A DNA stretch of 46,219 nucleotides from Verrucomicrobiales bacterium (GTDB taxonomy: Bacteria > Verrucomicrobiota > Verrucomicrobiia > Verrucomicrobiales > DEV007): contig DUBC01000004.1 in assembly GCA_012960505.1 (NCBI GenBank), positions 1-46,219 on the forward strand. Reading direction: 5' to 3'. Below are positions 9,550 through 18,646 of this stretch, piece after piece. Within the stretch, counting starts at the first letter, position 1. Every line of letters starts with the position of its first letter. A model generated the notes under the pieces. That model searched no databases and had not been told where the DNA came from. It saw nothing but the letters and a program-made list of their open reading frames with translations. The position numbers were made by a program, and so were the translations under genes.

Positions 9550-10629
9550 ATGACCCCGGGAAAAACCATTACCGGCCTCACGAAAGAAGAACTCGAACAT
9601 GATCTTCTTGAACTTGGAGAGCCAAAATACAGAGCAAGTCAGGTCATTGAATGGGTCTATAATCAAAGAGTTACAAACTTCAGAGACATGAGTAATCTGC
9701 CTGAAGAATTACGAGAAAAACTCTCTACAGCTTATAGAATAACATCTCTAACTCCCGTTCAAGATTCCCGATCAAATGATACCACCAAAAAATATCTGTA
9801 CCAATTACAGGATGGTCGGTACATCGAATCGGTAATTATTCCTGCCTCTACTAATGTTAACGGTAACCGGTCAACCAGACAAACTCTTTGCGTCTCGAGT
9901 CAGGTCGGCTGTGCATACGGATGTAAATTCTGTGCTAGCGGCCTAGATGGATTTACTCGTAACCTAGAAACAAGCGAAATTACCGGACAATTATTGGCTG
10001 TAGAAAAAGAATCAAAAAAGAAAATAAACAATGTGGTTTTCATGGGAATGGGAGAGCCTCTCGCTAACCTTAAGAATCTGATGCACTCCATCAAAATCAT
10101 CAATGCCGACTGGGGGCTCGGAATCGGCGCCAGGCACATAACCGTCTCTACTAGTGGACTAGCTCCAGAGATCCGTAAAATAGCTGATCAGCCATTACAG
10201 ATTCGACTCGCTGTTTCACTTCACGGAGCCAGCGATGATGTGAGGGATAAAATAATGCCTATAAATAAGAAATACCCTATAAATGATCTAATCGAATCCC
10301 TCCAATACTATAATTCGAAGAAAAATCATAAGGTCACCTTCGAATATATATTAATTCAGGGAATTAATGACTCAGAGGAGCAGGCAAAATCACTGACAAA
10401 AATAGCATCATCTCTTCGAGCGAAAATTAATCTAATCCCATATAATAAAGTTGAAGGACTGCACTGGGAAAGGCCTTCAGAAAATACTCAGAAAAAATTT
10501 CTTAACATTCTGATCAAGAATAGAATACAGGCCACTCTTCGAAAAGAAAAAGGGCACGATATAGAAGCGGCATGTGGCCAGTTACGATTAAAGAAAGAAA
10601 GATCAGAAATGTCACAGACGACTGTCTAA
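9550..10629 (+). CDS. rlmN: 23S rRNA (adenine(2503)-C(2))-methyltransferase RlmN
   Basis: A radical-SAM enzyme that methylates A2503 of 23S rRNA (and probably A37 of some tRNAs). The CxxxCxxC cluster ligands are Cys121, Cys125 and Cys128 (GCAYGCKFC). The two extra catalytic cysteines of the family are also present: Cys114 in TLCVSSQ, and Cys342 in AACGQL near the C-terminus. GMGEPLAN is the SAM-binding segment. The N-terminal accessory domain is present (EELEHDLLELGEPKYRASQV). The length of about 359 residues is normal. The frame also opens at a GTG at 9532, adding six residues (MLKCVT). The ATG at 9550 was preferred because homologues start close to this point, but neither has a good ribosome site. 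Confidence 0.95.
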   Translation: MTPGKTITGLTKEELEHDLLELGEPKYRASQVIEWVYNQRVTNFRDMSNLPEELREKLSTAYRITSLTPVQDSRSNDTTKKYLYQLQDGRYIESVIIPASTNVNGNRSTRQTLCVSSQVGCAYGCKFCASGLDGFTRNLETSEITGQLLAVEKESKKKINNVVFMGMGEPLANLKNLMHSIKIINADWGLGIGARHITVSTSGLAPEIRKIADQPLQIRLAVSLHGASDDVRDKIMPINKKYPINDLIESLQYYNSKKNHKVTFEYILIQGINDSEEQAKSLTKIASSLRAKINLIPYNKVEGLHWERPSENTQKKFLNILIKNRIQATLRKEKGHDIEAACGQLRLKKERSEMSQTTV

Positions 10630-10648
10630 ATGGCCTTTGCTAAATAGA

Positions 10649-11152
10649 TTACTTCTTTTTTTTCATTTCCAATACAAAAATGAGTCGCCCCTCTTTCCAT
10701 TCTGGACCAGAAATAAGAACCGGCTTGTCGGGATAAATTATAAGATCTGACTTTAATATTACTTTTTTCTTTCTCCAAAGCTTCAGCAGTAATTTTACAC
10801 CTCCGCCCTCTGCTAAGCCCTTCGATTCGAATCCAAGATTTATCTCGTTAGAAGGAACCACCCAATTTACATATTCCTTAAAAACATTTTCTTGAGTATG
10901 CTGACCAAGAAGTTCGAAATTCTGAAATGTAGGGAATGCCTTCTTCAGTTTCGAGCTTAATTTTGCGTTTAGAGGCTTATCTATTTTGCCATTCGATGCA
11001 TAAACGAGTGCCCCCCAAAATGGGTTATCAAGGTAACCTTTTTCATTTTTCCTTTCCTGCGAAAAAAGCATAACCGGTAACAAAAACCAGGCAATAACCC
11101 CTAGAAAAATAGGTCTACTTATTTCAAATCGTCGGGGGAACATTTTATTCAT
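10649..11152 (-). CDS. exported hypothetical protein of a sigma/anti-sigma operon
   Basis: This 167-residue protein is not recognised. It has an N-terminal export signal or membrane anchor (residues 13-30, GVIAWFLLPVMLF). A small, probably beta-rich domain follows, ending in a lysine run (EMKKKK). It contains no cysteines or catalytic motif that I can identify. It is the third gene of the leftward operon, starting 11 bp after the anti-sigma gene stops, which suggests a periplasmic role tied to the signal that the sigma factor senses. A second ATG three codons in would also keep the signal peptide. The gene ends 19 bp from the end of rlmN, which converges on it. Confidence 0.6.
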   Translation of the reverse strand: MNKMFPRRFEISRPIFLGVIAWFLLPVMLFSQERKNEKGYLDNPFWGALVYASNGKIDKPLNAKLSSKLKKAFPTFQNFELLGQHTQENVFKEYVNWVVPSNEINLGFESKGLAEGGGVKLLLKLWRKKKVILKSDLIIYPDKPVLISGPEWKEGRLIFVLEMKKKK

Positions 11153-11163
11153 TAATTAGCAGC

Positions 11164-11784
11164 CTAAAAAACATTAGGCAATCCGTACTCATCTGTCTCC
11201 ATTATATAAACAACTTCATTTTGTTTGTTATAGAAATGAACAAATCCTGGAGGCCCTTGTCGATCATAAGAAACAATATGATTTACGCTAAAATCAGTGT
11301 CATCAGGTATACGCTCCAACCCCTCCAATTTAATCACTGTGGCACCGGCTTCTTCATTATATCCAGCACTAACAATACTCACTGAAGGGTCAGGAGAATA
11401 GGTAGAAACTACAGTCGACCCAATACCTTGATCCAAATTTTTATTAGATAAGAACAATAACAAGCAAAATGCAGAAGCTGCAGCCCAAGTGAATGGAGAC
11501 TTGATCCAAATGATCGCCGCACCCAAGACGCCAGTAGCTTGTGATTCTTTTACATAGGATTGTCGTATTCTCTTTTCTATCTGACTGTTAAAAAAATCAC
11601 CATGCGGAACCTCCACCTCAGAATTAAATTCAGAACGCAACGCTTCACGAACATCCTCGGACGCCGCTTTGAAACTTGCACAAAAATCCAGGTCTAATTC
11701 TTCTATCTTTTTAAATTCAAGCTCCTGCCCAGGAGTAAGCTCACCATCAATCCACCGAGTGACCAATTCTTCTTTTTCAGTCAT
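11164..11784 (-). CDS. probable membrane-bound anti-sigma factor
   Basis: The 206-residue protein begins MTEKEELVTRWIDGELTP, typical of anti-sigma N-termini (a short helical domain with DGEL). One membrane segment follows (FTWAAASAFCLLLFLS, about residues 110-127), then an outside domain of about 80 residues. No HxxxCxxC zinc motif is present, so it is not of the ZAS class. The frame opens further upstream at 11826, but the ATG at 11784 is preferred. It overlaps the end of the sigma gene by 8 bases (ATGACTGA), a classic coupling arrangement, and the longer start would add residues of unlike character. It should hold the ECF sigma factor inactive at the membrane. Identity is based on context and architecture rather than on a clear family match. 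Confidence 0.7.
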   Translation of the reverse strand: MTEKEELVTRWIDGELTPGQELEFKKIEELDLDFCASFKAASEDVREALRSEFNSEVEVPHGDFFNSQIEKRIRQSYVKESQATGVLGAAIIWIKSPFTWAAASAFCLLLFLSNKNLDQGIGSTVVSTYSPDPSVSIVSAGYNEEAGATVIKLEGLERIPDDTDFSVNHIVSYDRQGPPGFVHFYNKQNEVVYIMETDEYGLPNVF

Positions 11785-12433
11785 AGTTATTATCTTTAAG
11801 AGTTTCCTGTAATTTTTTCCGAGCATAATACAATCGAGACATCACGGTCCCAATTGAGCTCCCAATTGATTCTGCTATTTCCTGATAACTTAAACCTTCC
11901 ACTTCTTTTAGCAGGATCACTTCTCGATGATCCTCTGAGAGTGAATTAATTGCTATCGTTATTTTATCTCGAAGTTCGGCCCGTTGAACATTCTGGTCAG
12001 GAGAATCAGATGCCTTTGGTGAAGTCAGAGCACCAGGCTCCGCTTCATTAAGCATTTCGTCATTAAATTCTCCGGCCCCCCCTATCTTTTTCTTACGTAT
12101 CCAATCATAAGTGACATTATGAGCAATCCTGTAAAGCCAAGTATAAAATGCTGATCGCCCTTCAAATTTTGAAAGCGCTTTCCAAGCCTTTATAAATACA
12201 TCCTGAGAAAGGTCCCAGGCGTCTGCCTCATTCCTTGTCATATTAAAAATCATTGCATAAATTTTGCCTCTATAAACTGTGATTAACTCATCAAATGCTG
12301 TGTAGTCTCCTGACTGACAGCGCTCAATGAGCAGTGCATCTCTTTCTTTGTTTGAAGTTTCTGTTTCTAGAGACTCTTCATTGCGATAGAGCTGCTCCTT
12401 TTCATTAGACGAGTCTGATAACGAAAAATTCAT
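11777..12433 (-). CDS. RNA polymerase ECF sigma factor, RpoE-like
   Basis: The 218-residue protein has region 2 at about 35-112 (FDELITVYRGKIYAMIFN, WDLSQDVFIKAWKAL, FYTWLYRIAHN) and region 4 at about 160-212. The latter contains the helix-turn-helix block LSYQEIAESIGSSIGTVMSR. Between them is an acidic, Ser/Pro-rich linker. It would direct RNA polymerase to promoters for an envelope or extracytoplasmic response. A TTG at 12436 lies directly before the ATG at 12433, which was chosen as start. It is the first gene of a three-gene operon with its anti-sigma factor (8-base overlap) and an exported protein. ECF factors usually control their own operon; a possible site is noted in the upstream intergenic region. 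Confidence 0.92.
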   Translation of the reverse strand: MNFSLSDSSNEKEQLYRNEESLETETSNKERDALLIERCQSGDYTAFDELITVYRGKIYAMIFNMTRNEADAWDLSQDVFIKAWKALSKFEGRSAFYTWLYRIAHNVTYDWIRKKKIGGAGEFNDEMLNEAEPGALTSPKASDSPDQNVQRAELRDKITIAINSLSEDHREVILLKEVEGLSYQEIAESIGSSIGTVMSRLYYARKKLQETLKDNNYD

Positions 12434-12703
12434 CAATTTTTACAGAAAGTTTTTTTTATCCGCAATTTGGCTTCAATTACCTAATTTGCCCACTAAACAA
12501 GGAAGTTCAAATCGATATCCTTTAAGTTACATATCCGCATATAATGCTGGAAATATTGTGTTTCTTTTGATTTGAAAAATCCGTTAAAGAATACGCCAAA
12601 CCATGTATTTCTACATAAATAGTACATGAATTTGTTTAAGATAGCTTCGACCTCAACAATTTTAATCGGATTAATTCTAATCCTTGGCTTAATCTTTTCA
12701 GAT
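12434..12703 (-). promoter_or_regulatory. upstream region of the sigma operon with possible ECF -35 element
   Basis: This 270-bp AT-rich gap lies between the polA stop and the sigma factor start. On the minus strand GAACTTCC (12501-12508) matches the GAACTT -35 box of RpoE-type promoters, as expected for autoregulation, but no convincing TCTGA-type -10 follows at 16-17 bp. A 30-codon plus-strand frame (12626-12718) encodes a hydrophobic peptide but lacks a ribosome site. No clear terminator for polA was found. Confidence 0.2.
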
Positions 12704-15481
12704 TTAGTGAGCCTCTAACCAATTATAACCTATCCCCACATCAACTGTAATAGGAACATTTAGAGGTAATGCGCTTTTCATTTCCTCCACAACCATTTCT
12801 TTAATTTCTGTTTCTTCATCTATTACCATATCAAACAATAACTCATCATGAACTTGAAGAATCATTTTGGTATCAAATTCACCTTCATCCAAAGCTGCTT
12901 GCACTCTCGTCATTGCTAATTTTATCATATCAGCAGCGGTGCCTTGAATCGGAGTATTGATAGCGGTTCGTTCTGCAGCTGACCTAATCATCGCGTTAGA
13001 AGAATTAATGTCACGCAAGTAACGTCGACGACCCGTTATCGTTTCGACATATCCATTTTCTTTAGCGAATTCTATAGTCTTTGACATGAACTCTTTTACT
13101 TTCGGATACTGCTCAAAATAAGAATCAATAAGCTCAGATGCTTCGGATCGTCTCACATTCAGACGCTGTGATAGGCCAAAAGCTGAAATGCCGTAAATAA
13201 TACCAAAATTAACTGTCTTAGCCCCACGTCTCATATCAGAAGTCACTGAATCCAAATCCACAGAATAAACTTTGGATGCAGTAGCAGAATGAATATCCAA
13301 CCCTTCGGAAAAAGCCGATTGCAGAGCATCATCGCCTGAAATAGAAGCCATCACTCGCAGTTCAATTTGAGAATAATCAGCCGCAAGGATTTTATAATCA
13401 CTGCCACGAGCAACAAAGGCCTTGCGTATCTCACGCCCCTGAGCAGTACGCACCGGTATATTTTGTAAGTTTGGACTATTTGACACAAGCCTTCCAGTAG
13501 CTGTGAGCAACTGTCCAAAATTAGAATGAACTCGACCTGTTCTTTTTGCTATGGAATTAGGAAGAGCATCCACATAAGTACTCTTAAGTTTTGCTGATTC
13601 CCGATATTCAAGGATAGCCTCAACGATTCGATGCTTCGGCGCTAATGAGGTGAGGACAGCTTCGTCTGTCTTATATTGACCAGTCTTGGTCTTCTTGGGT
13701 TTATCTACTAATTTTAAATCATCAAAAAGGACCTCTCCTAACTGCTTGGGAGAATTTAAATTAAACTCTCTTCCTGCCAAGCTTGTGATTTCTGTTCCTA
13801 ACTCATTAATAGAAATTGTGAGCGATCCGCGTATCTCATCAAGAACAGACTGATCCAAGGATATGCCCCCCGACTCCATAGCAACGAGAACAGGAATCAA
13901 GGGACATTCAATTTCGTAGAAGACTTTTTCCTGCCCCTTTTCCTTTAAAAGAGGACGGAGTCTTTGTGCAAGCTGATAGGTAACATCAGCATCCTCTGCT
14001 GCATATTCAGCCAATTTACTAGCTTCAATGTCTGTCACTGAAGAATCTATTAAGCTCAATTGCCCACTACTATCTTCCTCATCAATGAGAGACTTCATTG
14101 ATATCGGAGTATAGCCAAGCATAGATTCGGATGCATAATCCATAGAATGTTTCTGATCCGGAAAGATTAGAGTATGCGCGAGCATCGTATCAAAGAAAGG
14201 ACCCCTAACATTCAATCCAGACCAACCTAAAACCGCCAAATCAAATTTTAGATTATGCCCGATCTTTTCTGTTTTTGGATTACTAAAAAGTTTAGTGAAA
14301 TCCTTAATGAAATTCTTTCTCTGAGCCTCTTCACGAGGACATTCAAAGTATAATGCCTTTCCTTCGGCACAAGAAACAGCTATCCCGAGCAATTCATCAT
14401 GTATCGGATCAGTTCCTGTCGTTTCAGTATCAAAACAAAAACTGTCCACTCCTACTAACTTATCAATCTCAGATCTCCTCTGTGCTTCATCATCATAAAC
14501 AATGTGAGAATAGTCATGATCAACACTCTCAATATTCTTTAGACTGAGTTCTGCAGAATCATCATCATTCTCATTTGAATCATATCCCCTCCCCGCAACA
14601 AATTCCTTACCAAGGATTCGCTTCCCTAGCGAATTAAATTCAAATTCAATGAAGATGCCCGATACAGCTTCATTGTTCTTATCCTCCAATTGTAAATCAT
14701 CCCAGTCCAGATCAACGGGAACATCAATAATTATTGTGGCTAATTTCTTTGAAAGTAATGCCTGTTCTTTATTGTTTTCTACATTCTCCCTCTGCTTACC
14801 TTTCAGCTCATCAATATTTTCGATCAGTTGCTCAACTCCTCCGTACTGAGCCACAAGCTTCTTAGCCGTCTTCTCGCCTATACCAGGAACTCCAGGAATA
14901 TTGTCACTAGCATCACCCCAGAGCCCAAGTATATCAATGACCTGTTCCGAGCACTGAACGTTCCAGTGCTCTTTAATCGCATCTATCCCAATTATCTCGG
15001 GCTCATTACCAGCTTTTCCTGGTTTAAATATTTTAACCCTGTCCTCAACGAGTTGAGCAAAATCCTTATCAGGAGTGACCATAAAAACTTCACACTCACT
15101 ATCATCTTTGACTGCTCGTTTTGCCAAAGTCCCTATAATATCATCTGCTTCATAACCGTCCATCTCAATGACTGGTATATTGAATGCCTTAATCAATTTT
15201 TTAATTTCCGGAATAGCAATAGACAAGTCCTCCGGCATCGCATCGCGCTGGGCCTTATATTCTGGAAATATTTTATGCCGTTCAGTCGGAACCGGAGTAT
15301 CAAATACAACTGCAATATGTGTTGGTTCTTGCTTTCCAAGTAAATCAACTAAGGTGTTAGTGAAACCGTAAATCGCTGAAGAATTAATCCCCTTAGAAGT
15401 ATAAATTGGATTACGGATCAAGGCAAAATGGGCTCGATAAACGAGCGCCATTCCGTCGAGTAAAAATAATCTCCTAGCCAT
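12704..15481 (-). CDS. polA: DNA polymerase I
   Basis: The 925-residue enzyme is full length for the family. The N-terminal 5'-3' exonuclease domain (1 to about 290) has FDTPVPTERH, EADDIIGT and the helix-hairpin-helix block GVPGIGEKTAKKLV. The proofreading 3'-5' exonuclease keeps its acidic residues (FDTETTGTDP with Asp351/Glu353, HNLKFDLAVL, YAAEDADVTYQL), so it should be active. Polymerase motif A is DYSQIELR (Asp702), motif B RRGAKTVNFGIIYG, motif C QVHDELLFD (Asp879). It fills gaps, removes RNA primers and does repair synthesis. GAGG lies about 10 bases before the ATG. It is divergent from the orphan gene at 15602 and appears monocistronic. Confidence 0.98.
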   Translation of the reverse strand: MARRLFLLDGMALVYRAHFALIRNPIYTSKGINSSAIYGFTNTLVDLLGKQEPTHIAVVFDTPVPTERHKIFPEYKAQRDAMPEDLSIAIPEIKKLIKAFNIPVIEMDGYEADDIIGTLAKRAVKDDSECEVFMVTPDKDFAQLVEDRVKIFKPGKAGNEPEIIGIDAIKEHWNVQCSEQVIDILGLWGDASDNIPGVPGIGEKTAKKLVAQYGGVEQLIENIDELKGKQRENVENNKEQALLSKKLATIIIDVPVDLDWDDLQLEDKNNEAVSGIFIEFEFNSLGKRILGKEFVAGRGYDSNENDDDSAELSLKNIESVDHDYSHIVYDDEAQRRSEIDKLVGVDSFCFDTETTGTDPIHDELLGIAVSCAEGKALYFECPREEAQRKNFIKDFTKLFSNPKTEKIGHNLKFDLAVLGWSGLNVRGPFFDTMLAHTLIFPDQKHSMDYASESMLGYTPISMKSLIDEEDSSGQLSLIDSSVTDIEASKLAEYAAEDADVTYQLAQRLRPLLKEKGQEKVFYEIECPLIPVLVAMESGGISLDQSVLDEIRGSLTISINELGTEITSLAGREFNLNSPKQLGEVLFDDLKLVDKPKKTKTGQYKTDEAVLTSLAPKHRIVEAILEYRESAKLKSTYVDALPNSIAKRTGRVHSNFGQLLTATGRLVSNSPNLQNIPVRTAQGREIRKAFVARGSDYKILAADYSQIELRVMASISGDDALQSAFSEGLDIHSATASKVYSVDLDSVTSDMRRGAKTVNFGIIYGISAFGLSQRLNVRRSEASELIDSYFEQYPKVKEFMSKTIEFAKENGYVETITGRRRYLRDINSSNAMIRSAAERTAINTPIQGTAADMIKLAMTRVQAALDEGEFDTKMILQVHDELLFDMVIDEETEIKEMVVEEMKSALPLNVPITVDVGIGYNWLEAH

Positions 15482-15601
15482 ATATATTTATCCTCAATAG
15501 TCGATATCAATTTAGCCAAATAAGAAAGATAAATACTAGTTCATTTACTATTGCATACTCATTTCTTGAAATCATAGATAACAGATACGATCGTTCTATC
15601 A

Positions 15602-16540
15602 ATGAAGTGGTTTATTATACTCTTAATTGGAGCGATGGGCGTAATTGGTTTCATGAACCGAGGGAAAATTCATGATCTCTTGAACAAAGAAAAGAGTTCA
15701 AAATCAAAAGAGTTATCCAGGGTCGATCCACAAAAAAACATCAACTCATCCATTCCAAGGAATGAAAATAACAATACCGAACAAAATTCTCCAATTGATC
15801 CGATCGAGGAAAAATATCCATTCCCAGACTTCAAGCCAATCGAAGATTTAGTCGGCAATTGGAAAAAAATTCCAAACTCAGCATTCCCTCGATTAGTTAC
15901 CGTCAAAGTAAAAGCAAAATACATTTTTGCTGGTGGAGCAGGAAGTTCAACCATACCTGCAGGAAGCAAAACGACAGCTCTATCGTTTTCAGGAGATCAA
16001 TTAGTTATTACTCCAAACCCTCAATCAAAAATTCGAGGGAAGATATCAATCGATGATACTGATTATAAAGAAATCCTTGGAACCGAATACGAAAAGTACA
16101 AAAACAGAAAACGTAAAACCGTTATGATTCAAAGACAAAGGGCAAGACTAATTGCGGCTGAAGAAGAAAAAAATTCCAATAACCAATCGATTCCAAGTCA
16201 ATCCGTCACTATTGCTACAGCTTCCAAATTACCAAAGGCTAGGTTATCTGAATATGAAAACCAAATCGGAAAAATACCCAAGAGAGGTAATGATGGGCGA
16301 GTTAAAATAATGGTTAACAGTCTAATTGCTGGCGAAGTATCTGAAATAAAGATCAATGAAATATCTAATTGGGGGCCTATCCGATATGAAATAGTAGATG
16401 ACCAACCTTACTGGACTGGTACCGTAACTTATAATACAACTAGTCTTTTTGGTACATTCCCAACAGAAGCAATGGCACTCATGCGAAACGGAAAAGTCAT
16501 CGACTGGCTGTATACGGGATCACTTGAAGAAGTGCCTTAA
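15602..16540 (+). CDS. membrane-anchored protein of unknown function
   Basis: This 312-residue protein is not recognised. Residues 3-17 (WFIILLIGAMGVIGF) form a single membrane anchor. A polar, Asn/Lys/Ser-rich linker runs to about residue 75. A small beta-rich segment at about 98-153 (VTVKVKAKYIFAGGAG, then SGDQLVITP) could be an SH3-like barrel, but this is a guess. A basic helical stretch (ENRKRKTVMIQRQRAR-like, 160-180) follows, then a second beta-rich domain to the end, finishing with NGKVIDWLYTGSLEEVP. It lies alone between divergent polA and the convergent AlgJ-like gene, which ends 8 bp away. No ribosome site is evident. The topology suggests the bulk lies in the periplasm. Confidence 0.6.
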   Translation: MKWFIILLIGAMGVIGFMNRGKIHDLLNKEKSSKSKELSRVDPQKNINSSIPRNENNNTEQNSPIDPIEEKYPFPDFKPIEDLVGNWKKIPNSAFPRLVTVKVKAKYIFAGGAGSSTIPAGSKTTALSFSGDQLVITPNPQSKIRGKISIDDTDYKEILGTEYEKYKNRKRKTVMIQRQRARLIAAEEEKNSNNQSIPSQSVTIATASKLPKARLSEYENQIGKIPKRGNDGRVKIMVNSLIAGEVSEIKINEISNWGPIRYEIVDDQPYWTGTVTYNTTSLFGTFPTEAMALMRNGKVIDWLYTGSLEEVP

Positions 16541-16547
16541 GGCTCAG

Positions 16548-17588
16548 TTACCTTGGAAGTCTCGGCAACTTAAGCCATCTTCTCTCTTGAGTTAATTCCC
16601 TAACTGAAGATATCCAAACTAATACCTTTTTGCCTTTCCAAAATCCGGGACCCTTATATATCTGCCTCAATGCCTGCGAACTGGATCCTCTGCTCGCTGC
16701 AAGAAACACTTTAAACCCGATCTTCTCCTGTAAATGGTCGACGGTACCGGCGCGAGTCATCAACATATCACCTCCTTCATGAAAAATGAGGGTATGACTA
16801 TCACCTAAGACAATAACAGGACTAGCAGAATCATCAGGGCTAACCGATTCAATCCCAACTTCACCTCTAATTCCAGCCCTCACTACCTCTAAGGACTCTG
16901 ATTTCCAGTCATCACGGTCCTCGTCAGGAATAAGGTCACCTTTTATACCTAGTTTAATAGATTGGCTCCTAATGAAATTTAATTTTGATTTTTTGGAAAA
17001 ATCTTCAGCCCAATCATGGCCACGAATTTCTTGAGCAACTTGTTCGGCAATCAACTCACAAGTCCAAGGACTGGGATGAGAATCAGTCATACAATAACTT
17101 TGAGAACCATTGGACCGGCGCTCCTTGATGAGTAAGGGTTCGATATCAATTACTTTAATTCCACCCATTCTTAATTTATCCAAAAAAGGACCAGCATTAA
17201 TGATTTTATCTTTCGGGGATATTCTTTTTGTTAACTTGTCCGGATAAATACTGATCTTCGGAGGAACAGGAACATAAACAAATTGTACTCCGAGAGACTT
17301 TAACTTCTCATTGAGTGATAAGAAAATTGGCAATGGGTCTTCCCCTGCCACTGAAACATCCTTCCAATTCTTCTCCCAAAATCTTCCCTTAGCCACATGT
17401 GATAATTCAGATCGCAGAAAAAGCCAATCCGGATCATCCCCAACAATAACACGACCATCGGCACCTTTCTCTGATTCATCTGCTATAGACTGAAGTAGGT
17501 TAACTTCTTGATTTATCAACTCATCTGCAAAAGAAAATCCACTTATTAGATAAACAAACACAACAAAGATAAGTGATGAAATTCTCAT
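16548..17588 (-). CDS. AlgJ/AlgX-like SGNH O-acetyltransferase-family protein
   Basis: The 346-residue protein has a signal peptide (SLIFVVFVYLISGFSFA). It shows the hallmarks of the alginate O-acetyltransferase AlgX/AlgJ family: an opening DPDWLFLRSEL block, a DxH motif in YCMTDSHPSPW (about 168-178), and the nucleophile motif VIVLGDSHT (about 260). Family members transfer acetyl groups to exopolysaccharide in the periplasm, taking them from an MBOAT membrane partner (AlgI). No MBOAT gene lies in the window, so the donor is encoded elsewhere or the protein has another esterase role. It follows the LamG-like gene by a single base (TAA-C-ATG), so the two are translated together and probably act on the same glycan. 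It is the last gene of the leftward run that starts at 28168. Confidence 0.75.
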   Translation of the reverse strand: MRISSLIFVVFVYLISGFSFADELINQEVNLLQSIADESEKGADGRVIVGDDPDWLFLRSELSHVAKGRFWEKNWKDVSVAGEDPLPIFLSLNEKLKSLGVQFVYVPVPPKISIYPDKLTKRISPKDKIINAGPFLDKLRMGGIKVIDIEPLLIKERRSNGSQSYCMTDSHPSPWTCELIAEQVAQEIRGHDWAEDFSKKSKLNFIRSQSIKLGIKGDLIPDEDRDDWKSESLEVVRAGIRGEVGIESVSPDDSASPVIVLGDSHTLIFHEGGDMLMTRAGTVDHLQEKIGFKVFLAASRGSSSQALRQIYKGPGFWKGKKVLVWISSVRELTQERRWLKLPRLPR

Positions 17589-17589
17589 G

Positions 17590-18627
17590 TTATTTTAATT
17601 CGGTTATATCAGGCACACTAACATCATAAAATAGAGGCGCATCGAAATTTGATATGTCATTAAATTGACGTTCGGATTTTAGTTGAGGATTCAAAACATA
17701 TTGTTCAATAATAAGATCAAACTCTTTGTCTACTTGGGAAGGGATAGCCTTAACATAATTACGGTCAAGAATAGCCCAATGTGCAACAGCAATAACGTCA
17801 GCGGTTAGATCCCCTTCTAGCACTTGCTTAACATCATACAGATTATAAACAAGGCACCTCGCGTATGGCCCAAGATCTCTCATTCTTGGCAATCGAGTTT
17901 TCTTCTTCAATTGACAACGAACCTTAAGATTCGGAACTATTTGATTTATGGAATCCAAATAAGATTTAACAGATTCATACAAAGCTTTCCCATCAACGTG
18001 AGAAGAATAAACAGCTAATCGATAGAGTCTACCAAACCAATTACCTCCAACTACAATCCCTGACAATTCATTGCTCAATGGAGATTTATCAACGCTAATT
18101 TTACTTTTAGTTAATTTCCCATTCTGATATACCTCTATTCCAGAATGAGTCAAACTAATGACAAGATGAAGCGGATCATCATGCCCATTAATTTTAAAGC
18201 GGACTTCACTTGATCCAGCTAAGGATTTACTCTTAAGAGTCAGAGTATTTCGTTTTTGCAATAATTCAGCAAAAGGTAATAAAATTATCTTACCATCGGT
18301 ATCGGATGGGATCATAACAATTTCCACGGTCCATTTTTTTTCAGCTATGATATGCCTCAGGTTAAGATCTTTAGTAACAAAACGACCATGCCCAGGATCG
18401 AGCTCAAAACGATTTCCATAACGTGCAGATCCTTCAGGCCTAAAATCGAAGATTCGGCCATTAGACTCTCTCTTCTTTTTTCCTCCTTCCCATAAAAAAG
18501 TAAGATCTGAATTCAATTCCCCATTTTTCTTCCTATCCGATTGGCTATGAGCGTTGCAAGTCACAAATAAAAACAAGCACCAGGAAAAATAAATTCTCTT
18601 ATTACAAATCATGGAAAATCCGTTCAT
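17590..18627 (-). CDS. secreted LamG/concanavalin-A-like protein paired with the SGNH protein
   Basis: The 345-residue protein has a signal peptide (YFSWCLFLFVTCNAHS). A central jelly-roll domain at about 45-225 reads like a LamG/ConA lectin fold (FELDPGHGRFV, WTVEIVMIPSD, LVISLTHSGIEVYQNGKL, GGNWFGRLYRLAVYS). The remaining 120 residues (RMRDLGPYARCLVYNLYDV, DVIAVAHWAILD) match no family I recognise. The next gene, an AlgJ-like acetyltransferase, starts one base after the stop. The lectin fold may present or measure the polysaccharide that is modified. A second ATG five codons downstream is possible as the start and would give a tighter signal peptide. It starts 19 bp after the carboxypeptidase gene ends. 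Confidence 0.7.
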   Translation of the reverse strand: MNGFSMICNKRIYFSWCLFLFVTCNAHSQSDRKKNGELNSDLTFLWEGGKKKRESNGRIFDFRPEGSARYGNRFELDPGHGRFVTKDLNLRHIIAEKKWTVEIVMIPSDTDGKIILLPFAELLQKRNTLTLKSKSLAGSSEVRFKINGHDDPLHLVISLTHSGIEVYQNGKLTKSKISVDKSPLSNELSGIVVGGNWFGRLYRLAVYSSHVDGKALYESVKSYLDSINQIVPNLKVRCQLKKKTRLPRMRDLGPYARCLVYNLYDVKQVLEGDLTADVIAVAHWAILDRNYVKAIPSQVDKEFDLIIEQYVLNPQLKSERQFNDISNFDAPLFYDVSVPDITELK

Positions 18628-18646
18628 GTACTAAAAGATAAAATGA

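Noticed and set aside
11785..11826. Longer start for the anti-sigma gene (adds 14 residues)
   Set aside because: The ATG at 11784 overlaps the sigma stop in the usual coupled fashion, and the extra residues overlap the conserved end of the sigma factor.
14828..15343. 171-codon plus-strand frame inside polA
   Set aside because: It is antisense to conserved 5'-3' exonuclease motifs of DNA polymerase I, with no homology signal or ribosome site.
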